Shown: in pieces, positions 14,471 to 22,916 of the stretch
Position numbering within the stretch: the stretch's first letter is position 1
Layout of the letters: each line of letters begins with the position of its first letter
IMG/VR virus record: IMGVR_UViG_3300009285_002757
Coordinates: 1 to 47,010 of that record
From: a virus
Reading direction: 5' to 3' (one strand)
DNA length: 47,010 nucleotides
The notes under the pieces: model-generated
What the model was told of the DNA's origin: nothing
Database searches by the model: none
What the model saw: the letters and a program-made list of their open reading frames with translations, nothing else
Translations under genes and position numbers: made by a program

Positions 14471-14478
14471 GGGGAGTG

Positions 14479-14670
14479 ATGCGAATTGTTGAAACGGATA
14501 ATTTTGGTGGAGATTACCCAGACGAAAGTTTTGTGAATCTGCCACAGATGACGGCGCAACACGCGATAGAGGTAGCAGATGCTATCAATCTTGGTTTCCA
14601 CGAAGGTTCACTACGTTATTGGAAAGTTGTTTCTGATAATTACAAGCTTCGCCCTGGATTCGCACCATGA
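14479..14670 (+). CDS. Hypothetical protein, 63 aa
   Basis: ATG at 14479 preferred over GTG at 14476 on spacing from GGGGAG. Acidic N-terminus (MRIVETDNFGGDYPDE), then a helix and a short strand. ATGA overlap with the next gene. No motif. Confidence 0.65.
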   Translation: MRIVETDNFGGDYPDESFVNLPQMTAQHAIEVADAINLGFHEGSLRYWKVVSDNYKLRPGFAP

Positions 14671-15182
14671 GTGAAATAACTGATCTGGTATCAAAAGCAG
14701 CAAAGCTGGATACCACAAATCTTGAATCCCTGATTAAGCACCTTCAGGCTTTGCAGGGAACAGGAGAAGTTGTAACCACAAGAAGCACACATCAAGCCGA
14801 GGAACTGTATCAATGCCTGGAACGTGCGGCAATGTCGCAGCGACGGACTAAGCTACAGCATATATCCGTACTGAAAAAGTCTCCACGTTGGGCAGCCTTT
14901 ACCCGAGTCGCGGCGGATGTGGATGCTTTTGTCTCTGATCTGGAAAAGGATCGGGTCAAGAAACTAGCGGCAACCCAATACTGCTGCGACCTCCTAATTA
15001 ACCATCTAATTAAAAATGGGATGCGGTTGGAAATCCCTGGTATCATTTGGGGACTGGACAATCTGACGGATATCATTGACCAGCACTTCCCTGGATACTT
15101 GGCTTCTGGATTGATGGGGAAGGTGCTGGAAACACTCTATAGTAGAGGTAAAAGCAAACTTCGCTTTTCCCGTAAGTCATAA
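14667..15182 (+). CDS. Helical protein with C-terminal KLRF tag, 171 aa
   Basis: Almost fully helical, soluble, with the final residues SKLRFSRKS matching the tag seen on replication proteins. It lies immediately upstream of the DnaB-like helicase, where phages often encode a helicase loader or a replication accessory protein, but no AAA+ or other loader motif is visible. Role in replication is inferred from position and tag only. Confidence 0.7.
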   Translation: MSEITDLVSKAAKLDTTNLESLIKHLQALQGTGEVVTTRSTHQAEELYQCLERAAMSQRRTKLQHISVLKKSPRWAAFTRVAADVDAFVSDLEKDRVKKLAATQYCCDLLINHLIKNGMRLEIPGIIWGLDNLTDIIDQHFPGYLASGLMGKVLETLYSRGKSKLRFSRKS

Positions 15183-15203
15183 AACCAACAATAAAGGTGG
15201 GAG

Positions 15204-16607
15204 ATGGATAAGCCGACATCGGCACTGCAAGAAAACCTACTCGTATTACTCTGCTACAGTGATAAATCCTTTCACCTAATTCGCAATGCCATAGAACCAA
15301 ACCTTTTCACTACGGCAGTCTACCGGGATATCGTTTCCCGCGTTTTTGATTTCATTGATCAGTATAAAGTCCCTCCTAAAGATCATCTGCCTGATCTGAT
15401 TGAGGAGGAACTGGCGGGAAAGTCGGGAGAGCTATATCAAAATGTACTTGATGGTGTATTCAGAGTAAAAGATTCTCTAAAAGAGGAGTACATTCTTACC
15501 CAGCTTGACCGTTTCGTACATCTACAGCAATTGAAGCTTGGTGTTATCAAAGCTGGGGAATTACTGCAACAGGGTGATCCTGAAAAAGCAGAGATCGAAC
15601 TTAATAAATACCAAAAGAAGCGTCTGACATTATTCCATCCTGGAACTACCCTTAGCAAAGTTTTAGGCAAACTGGCTCGTGGGGAGGTTCTACGAGAACC
15701 ACTTATCCTGGGAATCCCTGAACTAGACCGGGCCAAAGCTGGCCCAGCTAGGAAAGAGGTTCATCTGCTAATTGGAGTGAAAAAAGTTGGTAAGACTTGG
15801 TGGCTACTTCACCTTGCTAAACGGGCCTTAATGGCCGATTGGAAAGTATGTGCTATTACTCTTGAAGTTAGGGAAGACCTCTATGCTGTAAGAATGATTC
15901 AAAGCCTTTGCTCAGTATCTTTAGAAGCAGGGAAAAAGGCAGCGATTACTCGGTTTGAGAAGGATGATCTTGGCCGTGTAGCTGACTTCAAGAAGGAATG
16001 GCTCATGCGGCCTTCCCTTGATACAACAGCAGGCCGAAAAAGTGTTGCGAATACAGTAGCTCGATTAGACAAGAATTTCCGAGTACGTGAATTTCCTAGT
16101 GGTGCCTTATCTGTAGCTGCTCTTGAAGCGTACCTAGACGCTCTGGAGCAGTCAGAGAATTTTATTCCTGACCTTTTAATCATTGATCACCCATTGTTGA
16201 TGAAAATCCCCCAGGAAAATTACCGTGTTGCCATAGGTGCTTTATACCGTGATCTGCGTGGTATCGGTGGTGAGCGCAATATGGCAATTGCAGTAGTACA
16301 TCATAGCAATAGGGAAGGAGCCAAAGCAGGCACAGTTCAGGATACCAATATATCGGAAGATTGGAGCGTGTTGGGAACCATTGACATCGCCTTATCCTAT
16401 AGCCAGACTCCTGCCGAGTATCAACTTGGACTAGCGCGAATGTATGTATCTGCGAATCGGGTAGGGCCAATGCATTTTGGTGTGATGATCTCACAGAATT
16501 ACCATATTGGCCAATTCTGTCTGGACTCTGCTTCTATGGCCAACGATTACTGGGACGCAGTGAAAACCATGGGCAGCAAACCACTAACTGAGGAGAATGG
16601 AGAATGA
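15204..16607 (+). CDS. Replicative DNA helicase, DnaB-like
   Basis: 467-aa RecA-fold ATPase expected to unwind DNA as a hexamer at the fork. The N-terminal helical domain (about 1-150) resembles the DnaB primase-interaction region. The C-terminal ATPase domain has Walker A GVKKVGKT (191-198), ITLEV with a probable catalytic Glu221, Walker B LLIID followed by HP (Asp328) and VVHHSN (364-369), a DnaB H4-like element. The usual DnaB motif DYLQ is replaced by DHPLL, as in some divergent phage helicases. Primase, clamp and polymerase genes follow downstream. AGGTGGGAG precedes the ATG. Confidence 0.85.
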   Translation: MDKPTSALQENLLVLLCYSDKSFHLIRNAIEPNLFTTAVYRDIVSRVFDFIDQYKVPPKDHLPDLIEEELAGKSGELYQNVLDGVFRVKDSLKEEYILTQLDRFVHLQQLKLGVIKAGELLQQGDPEKAEIELNKYQKKRLTLFHPGTTLSKVLGKLARGEVLREPLILGIPELDRAKAGPARKEVHLLIGVKKVGKTWWLLHLAKRALMADWKVCAITLEVREDLYAVRMIQSLCSVSLEAGKKAAITRFEKDDLGRVADFKKEWLMRPSLDTTAGRKSVANTVARLDKNFRVREFPSGALSVAALEAYLDALEQSENFIPDLLIIDHPLLMKIPQENYRVAIGALYRDLRGIGGERNMAIAVVHHSNREGAKAGTVQDTNISEDWSVLGTIDIALSYSQTPAEYQLGLARMYVSANRVGPMHFGVMISQNYHIGQFCLDSASMANDYWDAVKTMGSKPLTEENGE

Positions 16608-16759
16608 CCCCGCTTGTTGAAGGTATCATCAAATTCCGCGCTAGTTTGGAATACAGACTTCGGGCACTGCATATTCCAATTCCGCCCAAAGAGCCATGGG
16701 ACGATGATGTAACATACAATAACACCTTGCTAGAACTTCTCGAAGAAGCAAAACAATAA
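16604..16759 (+). CDS. Small hypothetical protein, 51 aa
   Basis: Starts in an ATGA overlap with the helicase gene: MTPLVEGIIKFRASLEYR, followed by a Pro-rich hinge and an acidic helical C-terminus. Coupled translation with the helicase suggests a small partner, but there is no motif to confirm it. Confidence 0.6.
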   Translation: MTPLVEGIIKFRASLEYRLRALHIPIPPKEPWDDDVTYNNTLLELLEEAKQ

Positions 16760-16772
16760 TTGAGGAAACAGA

Positions 16773-17189
16773 ATGAAAATGCTAGCTATCCGCGAATTCC
16801 GGGGAAAGTATCGTTTTCTCTCAAACTTCTGGCCCACAAAGGTTAAACTTGATGGGAAAACCTACAAAACAGTTGAACATGCCTACCAAGCAGCTAAATC
16901 TCTTAACCCAATTTACCGCAAGATGATTCACTGTGCGTCAACTCCTGCTATGGCAAAGCAACGGGGGTGTGAACCTGATGCTTGGTGGCAGCCAAACAAA
17001 GAAAAAGTTATGCTTATCTTGCTTCGACAAAAATTTGGTATCCTTAAACTACGGGAGAAGTTGATAGCAACTTACCCAGCAAAATTGATTGAAGGAAATA
17101 CTTGGGATATCTATTGGGGAGTTTATCGAGGAAAGGGGCAGAACCGCTTGGGGATTTTGTTGATGCAGGTCAGGAAGGAATTGATGTGA
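16773..17189 (+). CDS. NADAR domain protein (YbiA-like)
   Basis: 138 aa, the usual size of a single NADAR domain. Signature segments: GKYRFLSNFWP (11-21), TVEHAYQAAKS (conserved Glu/His), WWQPNKEKVM and a C-terminal WGVYRGKGQNRLGILLM. NADAR proteins act on ADP-ribose-linked N-glycosides; some remove ADP-ribose from guanine bases in DNA, reversing DarT-type toxins, and others act in riboflavin intermediate clearance. In a phage replication cluster, repair of ADP-ribosylated DNA from a host defence system is the attractive reading, but is not shown by sequence. Overlaps the next gene by GTGA. Confidence 0.87.
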   Translation: MKMLAIREFRGKYRFLSNFWPTKVKLDGKTYKTVEHAYQAAKSLNPIYRKMIHCASTPAMAKQRGCEPDAWWQPNKEKVMLILLRQKFGILKLREKLIATYPAKLIEGNTWDIYWGVYRGKGQNRLGILLMQVRKELM

Positions 17190-18799
17190 GACCTCCCTGG
17201 TTTGGTAGAAAGCGAGGACACAAGAATCCAAGCGCGTTCCAGCGGACTAAGATTGCCCGAAGCGCAGTAGAAGCTTTTCTTGCACGTCCACATGACTCCT
17301 TTGCGTGGATCAAGGACAGTTCTCTAAAAGACCTGAAGGAATATGTCTTTGAGCAATGGAATGCTTTTCATACAGCCCCACGGCAGGTACAGTTAGCCTG
17401 CTTTGCCCTGGGGATGGACCTGAAAGAATTTCTGTTCAATCTGGACTGCGGAGTAGGAAAAAGCTGGTTGTTCCTTAACTTGATTCGCTACCACCGTTTC
17501 CACAACAAGGCGCAGCGTTTCCTGATACTGGTACCAAACCGAGTGAATATTCAAGCTTGGGAGGACCAAATTGCTGCTCATGCCCCCGACCTTTCCTATC
17601 AAGCCTTGATTGGGACCAGGGAGCAGCGGCATCAAATGATCAATGACCGCGCTGGTATATGCCTTTTGAACTATGCAGGACTGCAATCCTACATGACGGA
17701 AACCGGCACGGTCAAAGTAAAACGGAGAGGGAAAGAGGTAGAGCAGCGGAAACGAATAGTCAATTATACTGCTGCTGACGATTTTGCTGATCTCTGGGAT
17801 GGGATCATCCTGGATGAAATACACAATATAGGTGTCAAAGACTCCCTTGTGTACCGGCTCTGTAAGCGTCTTAGCCGCCATTCCACGATTCGCTATGGTG
17901 GTACAGGAACACTGTTTGGTAATAACCCCGAGATGATGTGGACACAATTTGACCTCATTGATCATGGCTACACTCTTGGGGAAACATTAGGTCTGTACCG
18001 TGCTGCATTCTTTGAGGAAAAGCAGGACTTCTGGAAAGGCATTAAGTATGACTTTGACAAGACAAAGGCTAGCCTGCTGCACCAATTCATTCAACACAGA
18101 TCAATCTACTATCCAGCATCGGCTTGTGGCGATCTCCCGCAAGTTTCCAGGATCAAGGAACGCCTGACCTGGAGTGACGATCAATTGCTGTATTATGACC
18201 GGGTACGTGCTGAGTGCAAAGCGCGTGGCAGCATCATGCTGAACCCTAACACCTATATCACCATGAGACAGATTGCTTCTGGCTTTGTTGGGTATTCCAC
18301 GGATGATGGCAAGGCCAAGCTGCAATTCGAGGACAATCCAAAACTGGAACGGCTGCTACAGGTTATTAATGAAATGCCGCTGGATTCAAAGGTAGTGGTA
18401 TACCATGAATACATCTTTACCGGGCAGATAATTCGGGACGCCTTGAAAAAGAACAAGATCAGGTGTGCCGAAATGTGGGGTGGCGTGAAGGACACGGCGG
18501 CACAGTATCGCACCTTTACTCGTGATCCTGGGTGCAGAGTGCTGGTAGCAAATTACAAGAGCGGCGGCACTGGTGCTAATTACCATGATGCTGCTAATTA
18601 TGTGTACTATTTTGAGTCACCACCTGACCCAATCAATCGGAAGCAATCCAATGACCGGGTGGATCGGCTGGGGCAGAAGAAAAAGGTTTTCGTCTATGAT
18701 CCCATCATGCCCGGAGGGATTGATGAAAAGATTTTGGAATACCTTGATGCTGGAAAAGACCTACAGAAAGCAGTCAATCTTGGAAAGGTCCAATTATGA
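17186..18799 (+). CDS. SNF2-family DNA translocase/helicase
   Basis: 537 aa from the GTG at 17186, which overlaps the NADAR stop and has AGGAATTGAT before it; an ATG 84 bases earlier lies deep in the NADAR gene. Motif I GVGKS (89-93), motif II DEIH (210-213), motif III GGTGTLF, motif V GGTGANYHDA and motif VI NDRVDRLGQ identify a SF2 SNF2-like ATPase. It probably translocates on duplex DNA to remodel nucleoprotein or forks; equivalent genes are common in phage replication modules. The region between motifs II and III is compact, without a large insertion. Confidence 0.88.
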   Translation: MRPPWFGRKRGHKNPSAFQRTKIARSAVEAFLARPHDSFAWIKDSSLKDLKEYVFEQWNAFHTAPRQVQLACFALGMDLKEFLFNLDCGVGKSWLFLNLIRYHRFHNKAQRFLILVPNRVNIQAWEDQIAAHAPDLSYQALIGTREQRHQMINDRAGICLLNYAGLQSYMTETGTVKVKRRGKEVEQRKRIVNYTAADDFADLWDGIILDEIHNIGVKDSLVYRLCKRLSRHSTIRYGGTGTLFGNNPEMMWTQFDLIDHGYTLGETLGLYRAAFFEEKQDFWKGIKYDFDKTKASLLHQFIQHRSIYYPASACGDLPQVSRIKERLTWSDDQLLYYDRVRAECKARGSIMLNPNTYITMRQIASGFVGYSTDDGKAKLQFEDNPKLERLLQVINEMPLDSKVVVYHEYIFTGQIIRDALKKNKIRCAEMWGGVKDTAAQYRTFTRDPGCRVLVANYKSGGTGANYHDAANYVYYFESPPDPINRKQSNDRVDRLGQKKKVFVYDPIMPGGIDEKILEYLDAGKDLQKAVNLGKVQL

Positions 18800-19002
18800 A
18801 TGCCAAAATTTTATGGGAAGCTGCGGCTGAACTAAGAGCAGAAGCTAATATCTGCTTCAAACTTGCTGATGCTATTGATGCCATATTGAAAGAGTACCAA
18901 GCCGACCTAAATAAAACTATTGTAGATGAAACCATTTCGGGTCGGACTAAAGTTTTTGACGAAGAAAAGGACTTACCGAAGGCTAGCAATCTTGAAGGTT
19001 AA
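18796..19002 (+). CDS. Hypothetical helical protein, 68 aa
   Basis: ATGA overlap with the SNF2 gene. The first 40 residues form one long Ala/Glu/Leu-rich helix, the rest is acidic and polar. No motif. Possibly a small partner of the SNF2 ATPase. Confidence 0.6.
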   Translation: MNAKILWEAAAELRAEANICFKLADAIDAILKEYQADLNKTIVDETISGRTKVFDEEKDLPKASNLEG

Positions 19003-19185
19003 ATTGTAGTAGGCCATGCATGCCTGAATCCCCTTGAGGTTAAGACATGCAAGGGTATCGTCCGTGGACACCTAAATTCCCGTAAGGGTGAGGTATGCAA
19101 AAATCCTCTTAATAACTCTATGTGCGGAGCGTAGCACACAAACCGGCGAGTGGGTGGAAAGCCCACACTATTGGAGTAAAGTCTA
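19003..19185 (+). other. Structured 5' leader before the primase gene
   Basis: 183 non-coding bases in an otherwise gene-packed region. Possible pairings: GCATG/CATGC enclosing about 25 bases near 19018-19050; TGTGC/GCACA enclosing GGAGCGTA (about 19121-19138), a variant of the GGAGCGAAGC cap at 5881; and GTGGG/CCCAC enclosing TGGAAAG (19150-19166). GAGGT-ATGCAA-like words occur twice. The primase has no strong free ribosome site except GGAG at 19173. A regulatory leader or small RNA is possible; no known class recognised. Confidence 0.45.
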
Positions 19186-20175
19186 ATGAGATTTGACTGG
19201 GCTAGGTTTGTAAAAGAACGCGCCATTCCTTATGTAACCCAAGGACCAAACACGGCAAGAAATAATTGGAGTATAAAATGCCCGTGGTGTGGAACAGCAG
19301 ATAATAGCCAACATATGGGACTGTCTCTAAATGTGAATGACCCCACCTTTGGCTGCTGGAGAAACCAGAAACATCGTGGGCGTGATCCAGCATTTCTGAT
19401 TGCCAAACTGCTGGTAATTACACCAGCACAGGCAGAACGAATTGTAACGGCCCAAGGGCAGAACCCAGATGACTTTGAAAGCACTTTAGCCTCTTTGCAG
19501 GCACCCCCTGCCCAGGAAGTGAGACAGCCAAAAAGAACGTTGCTATACCCAAAGGAATTCCGTGAGTTTAGGTTCCCGCAGACTTTCAATACCCAAAACT
19601 ATTTCACGGATTACCTTTATAGCCGTGGTTTTCCAAACATGAAAGAGGTAATACAGCATTTCAAACTGCGCTGGGCTATTACAGGAGAGTATAAACACAG
19701 AATAATAATACCTGTAATAGAGGAAGGTACCCTATGTACTTGGACAGCACGTGCGATCAATAAAACAGCTAATGTCAGGTACAGGTCGCTTGAGGCAGAT
19801 CGGTCCATAATCAATATCAAGGACAGCTTGCTGTATGTTCCATGGCGACCCGCCAAGAGACTGATCATCACGGAAGGCCCGTTTGATGCTATCAAGCTTG
19901 AAACTTATGGGGTGGGCGTAAATGCGACATGCATTTTTGGTCTGACCATGTCGGAACAACAAATGGTGAAATTGTCAAGGTTAGCTCAAAATTATTTGCA
20001 GGTGGTTGTAATGCTGGACTCGACAGCCCGAGCAGAAGGTGATAGAATGGTTTCTCAATTGATTGAACTCACAGGGAAGAGGATCATTCATGCACGGCTA
20101 CCGGCTGGGGTCAGTGACCCCGGCATTCTTTCTGCACGTCAGGTCCAGGAAGTTACGGCTAAATTGGGAGGGTAA
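19186..20175 (+). CDS. DNA primase (zinc-binding plus Toprim)
   Basis: Synthesises RNA primers for lagging-strand replication. Zinc site Cys32, Cys35, Cys57, His63 (CPWCG then CWRNQKH). Toprim domain: ITEGPFDAIK with catalytic Glu230, then VVVMLDSTAR with Asp278; the usual DxD reads DST, so only the first Asp is kept. The 329 aa are shorter than bacterial DnaG because there is no C-terminal helicase-binding domain. Genes for helicase (15204) and clamp (21694) flank it. Confidence 0.85.
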   Translation: MRFDWARFVKERAIPYVTQGPNTARNNWSIKCPWCGTADNSQHMGLSLNVNDPTFGCWRNQKHRGRDPAFLIAKLLVITPAQAERIVTAQGQNPDDFESTLASLQAPPAQEVRQPKRTLLYPKEFREFRFPQTFNTQNYFTDYLYSRGFPNMKEVIQHFKLRWAITGEYKHRIIIPVIEEGTLCTWTARAINKTANVRYRSLEADRSIINIKDSLLYVPWRPAKRLIITEGPFDAIKLETYGVGVNATCIFGLTMSEQQMVKLSRLAQNYLQVVVMLDSTARAEGDRMVSQLIELTGKRIIHARLPAGVSDPGILSARQVQEVTAKLGG

Positions 20176-20571
20176 ATGACGGCAGCAACAGTAATTGACT
20201 GGGTTCAGAAAGGGACGCATGGTACCCTGCTTGGTAATTATGATGTCTCGGAAATATTTGGTGAGGGCGCTTTTGCCGAGGTGTACTGGATTTTCAACGA
20301 TGAATTCGTTGGAGTGATATACCCCGATAAGGCACGGATGGCGTCCTGCCTAATTCACAAAATGGATAGAGATATACAGCATCGTTTCAACGAAATGGTT
20401 AAAACCATAAAACCACCTGTTGGAAAATTACGATTCAAAGCAAAGCAAGGACCAGAACAGAGTAGCCCTGGTGGTAAGCCGAGGCTGCACCTGAAATCCC
20501 GGCTTTCGTCGCAGCCAAAGCCAGGAATAGTAAAACCCCGGCTGCATTTGAAACCTAAGCTGAAGAGGTAA
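20176..20571 (+). CDS. Small protein with three copies of the terminal tag
   Basis: 131 aa. Residues about 1-75 form a small domain (GTLLGNYDVSEIFGEG...). The remaining 50 residues are a disordered-looking tail carrying GKLRFKAK, PRLHLKSRL and PRLHLKPKLKR, separated by Ser/Pro/Gly linkers. Starts directly after the primase stop. Multivalent tags suggest a scaffold that bridges several copies of a common partner, for instance the sliding clamp or DNA; this is inference. Family of the N-terminal domain not recognised. Confidence 0.75.
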   Translation: MTAATVIDWVQKGTHGTLLGNYDVSEIFGEGAFAEVYWIFNDEFVGVIYPDKARMASCLIHKMDRDIQHRFNEMVKTIKPPVGKLRFKAKQGPEQSSPGGKPRLHLKSRLSSQPKPGIVKPRLHLKPKLKR

Positions 20572-20575
20572 TCAC

Positions 20576-21178
20576 ATGGCACTGAAGAGCAAAGCGAAAA
20601 AGGCCACCAAACCCAACGCAATCGAAGTCGAATTGCTGAAGGTTCTGAAGCAGAAAGCGCAGGGGGCGAAAGAAAGCCGTCAGGAATACCTGACGCGACT
20701 TGCCGAAAAGGTGGATGGCGATCTCGACGAGAAAGCCTTTGCCAAGCTGTCACAAGAAACCCAGGAGTGGTGGGATGAGGTGGTGAAAGCCTCCGACAAA
20801 GGGGCGAAAGAAATGCCTGATTTCGGTGAAGAACCCACTGAAGAAGAAGCCCCGGCCAAGAAAGGTTTCGGCAAGAAAGGCAAGGAAGAGAAAGAAGAAA
20901 AAGAGGAAAAGAAACCGGCGAAGGAAAAAGCTGCCAAAAGTTCCGGCAAAGGCAAGAAAGAATGGGATGGAACCAAAGACAAGCTTGGGTATCGCAGCTT
21001 GTCGGAGGCAATCACCCACATCACCTGCACCCCCAAGAACCTGGATATCTCATTCGATGACTTGAAAGAGAAAATCAAGGAACGCGGCTTTGGTGGTGGC
21101 AACGACAGCTACATCTATGGGCGCTTCATCTACGTGAAGGGCACCATTGCCATGCTGAAGGAACTGGGTAAGCTGTAA
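20576..21178 (+). CDS. Charged linker protein, 200 aa
   Basis: Three parts: a basic helical N-terminal domain (1-80), a Lys/Glu/Pro low-complexity linker (about 80-130), and a C-terminal helical domain (about 135-200) with GGGNDSYIYGRFIYVKG. Ends its transcription unit: a strong terminator follows. Basic/acidic linkers of this kind occur in DNA-binding phage proteins, but the family is not recognised. Confidence 0.7.
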   Translation: MALKSKAKKATKPNAIEVELLKVLKQKAQGAKESRQEYLTRLAEKVDGDLDEKAFAKLSQETQEWWDEVVKASDKGAKEMPDFGEEPTEEEAPAKKGFGKKGKEEKEEKEEKKPAKEKAAKSSGKGKKEWDGTKDKLGYRSLSEAITHITCTPKNLDISFDDLKEKIKERGFGGGNDSYIYGRFIYVKGTIAMLKELGKL

Positions 21179-21213
21179 GCGGTAGCTAGCTACGGCCATA
21201 GCTGGTTGTGTGA

Positions 21214-21253
21214 AAGTGGGGACCAAGCATCTTTTGGTCCCCACTTCTTTTCT
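21214..21253 (+). terminator. Strong intrinsic terminator
   Basis: Perfect 13-bp stem AAGTGGGGACCAA (21214-21226) with TTGGTCCCCACTT (21234-21246), 7-base loop, followed by CTTTTCT. The A-rich 5' side means it could also work on the other strand, but no minus-strand genes are seen. Confidence 0.9.
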
Positions 21254-21266
21254 CTAGGAGAATGGC

Positions 21267-21476
21267 ATGGGGAAAGGCAAATGCAAATGCTGGCGAGGGT
21301 ATATCGCAATGGTGGAGGGGGAAGATCAAGGGGTTTCATTCCGAACCTTCTATCACCACTTAGATGCAGCACAACAGGCTGCTTTCAAAACTAAAGGTGT
21401 TGTGCTAAACCTGAAAACCGGAAAACGATCCCGCTGGATTGGTGATCTGGAAACAGGTTCCTGGCATGATGCATAA
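21267..21476 (+). CDS. Hypothetical protein, 69 aa
   Basis: Begins MGKGKCKCWRGYI with CTAGGAG upstream, just after the terminator, so its transcript must start close by or come from read-through. Three aromatic-rich strands and a C-terminal acidic end. No motif. Confidence 0.65.
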   Translation: MGKGKCKCWRGYIAMVEGEDQGVSFRTFYHHLDAAQQAAFKTKGVVLNLKTGKRSRWIGDLETGSWHDA

Positions 21477-21485
21477 GGAATACCA

Positions 21486-21662
21486 ATGAGTGCAAGCAAA
21501 ATCATGCCAAGTGTTCAGTCAATGCTTGACCATGAAGGTATTTATATTATCGGGGTCTACGAAGAGCCTGATCTAGTTGCCGTTCTGGTGTCTAAAAATG
21601 GAAAATATATAGCACGGTGCCGGATCAGGAACTTGCACCAGATCGGTTCTTCGATGGCTTAA
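21486..21662 (+). CDS. Hypothetical protein, 58 aa
   Basis: Starts MSASKIMPSVQSML with AAGGAATACCA before the ATG. A small alpha/beta fold is likely: helix, then IYIIGVYEE and LVAVLVSKNGKYIARCRI strands. Lies directly upstream of the clamp gene. No recognised family. Confidence 0.6.
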   Translation: MSASKIMPSVQSMLDHEGIYIIGVYEEPDLVAVLVSKNGKYIARCRIRNLHQIGSSMA

Positions 21663-21693
21663 TCATTTACCATGGTCCATTAAAAGGAATACC

Positions 21694-22773
21694 ATGAAAG
21701 TCAATTCTTCGGAACTGAAAATCCTGCTAGAACTGCTAGCTCCCTGCCTGGCATCCAGCAACTTCCTGCCAATACTTAGCATGGTCTGCTTTGACACGAA
21801 AGGCGTGTATGCCTTCAACGATCTTGTTGGCACAGACTTCCCATGGGAACACGGTCTACCTCCTGTGGCTGTCGATGGCAAAGCTCTATTAAGCTTTCTG
21901 TCCAAATTGAAAGATCAGGAACTAACACTTGACAGTACCACTTCCGGCAAATTGAAAATTACCGGAAAAGGTATAGAAGCTTCCCTCCCCACCATGGGGC
22001 CGGATGATTTCATCTTCAAGCGCCCTGCTGCCAAAGGGCTTGCAGCAACCATATCTGGTGTTAATGTCCTACAGCGTTTGGCGGAAGCCATTGATGTAGC
22101 AGCAACCTCCTCGGTATCTTCGGTGTATAAGAACGTAACCCTTGGTACACAGAAGGGAAGTAGCCTGTTTGCTTACGCTACGGATGGCCCCGCTTTAACC
22201 CATGCCAGAATTGGTTCCTTGAATGAAAAATTGGATCAGGAGCGCACCTGGATTGTGCCAAAATTGGCTATGGAACAAATTATTGCGGCAGGGAAAGCAG
22301 GGAACGATCCTATTGCAATAAACCTTTCCCTTGCGGATGACGCTTTGGTTATGGACAATAAGGACACTGTGGTATATAGCAAGATACTACAGGGAAATGC
22401 ACCTGATTTTGTCAAGGCTGTATCGGAAACGCCCGTTTGTACCATAGCAGATTGGGCCAAGGATGATCTGCTTACTGCCTTGGAAACAGCGGAGGTAATC
22501 TGTGACTCCTTTCTTAGCACCTGTCATGTTGGCATTGAAAAACAGACTGTAACCATACATGCCAGGGATGGCAAAGGGGAATTCAAAACGACCATAAAAG
22601 TACCTGTTGATCCGCCTGACACCAACTTTCAGTTCTCCATCAATCCTGCTCAGGTTATCCGAGCATTCAAATTCAAGGAAATTGCTGGCCCACTTGAGAT
22701 TACTAATAGGTACCTTGCCTTTGGCACGAAGGCTGAATTTTTGTATGCGGTAACCTTCAGCCGCAAAACCTGA
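21694..22773 (+). CDS. DNA polymerase sliding clamp, DnaN-like
   Basis: 359 aa, close to the length of bacterial beta clamps, with the three-domain repeat pattern of strands and helices (domains at about 1-115, 120-240, 245-359). Begins MKVNSSELKILLELLAPC and contains a typical PDxF-like GNAPDFVKAV segment in domain 2. It encircles DNA and tethers the polymerase at 23480; the matching loader is at 27567. Being bacterial in type, it would be expected to bind short QLxLF-like peptides, which is relevant to the recurrent tag found here. Ribosome site AAAAGGAATACC. Confidence 0.82.
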   Translation: MKVNSSELKILLELLAPCLASSNFLPILSMVCFDTKGVYAFNDLVGTDFPWEHGLPPVAVDGKALLSFLSKLKDQELTLDSTTSGKLKITGKGIEASLPTMGPDDFIFKRPAAKGLAATISGVNVLQRLAEAIDVAATSSVSSVYKNVTLGTQKGSSLFAYATDGPALTHARIGSLNEKLDQERTWIVPKLAMEQIIAAGKAGNDPIAINLSLADDALVMDNKDTVVYSKILQGNAPDFVKAVSETPVCTIADWAKDDLLTALETAEVICDSFLSTCHVGIEKQTVTIHARDGKGEFKTTIKVPVDPPDTNFQFSINPAQVIRAFKFKEIAGPLEITNRYLAFGTKAEFLYAVTFSRKT

Positions 22774-22916
22774 TGCCACTTAAATTCAAAAAGGTACCGT
22801 GGAAACGAAAAGAGGTAATTGGGGATGCTGTCCTGTATCTGGGGGATTGCCTCGAAATACTGCCGACGCTGCCGAAGGTGGATGCGGTGATTACTGACCC
22901 CAAATATGGCATTGGA
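22773..22916 (+). repeat. 5' methyltransferase repeat, copy 1 (copy 2 at 25968-26111)
   Basis: The first 50 bases of the two methyltransferase genes differ at one position, and the encoded 48 residues at three. Together with the 3' pair (23289-23479 and 26484-26674) these direct repeats bracket the polymerase gene. Confidence 0.85.

Noticed and set aside
17102-17185. Upstream ATG start for the SNF2 gene
   Set aside because: It would overlap the NADAR gene by 88 bases with no ribosome site, whereas GTG at 17186 forms the usual GTGA junction.
19175-19195. Hammerhead-like CTAATGAG core
   Set aside because: The invariant core G is A, no GAAA partner or cleavage site is positioned correctly, and it overlaps the primase start codon.
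20355-21102. Long minus-strand frames of 218 and 140 codons
   Set aside because: They lie antisense to two well-supported coding genes with ribosome sites and show Ser/Phe-rich shadow composition.
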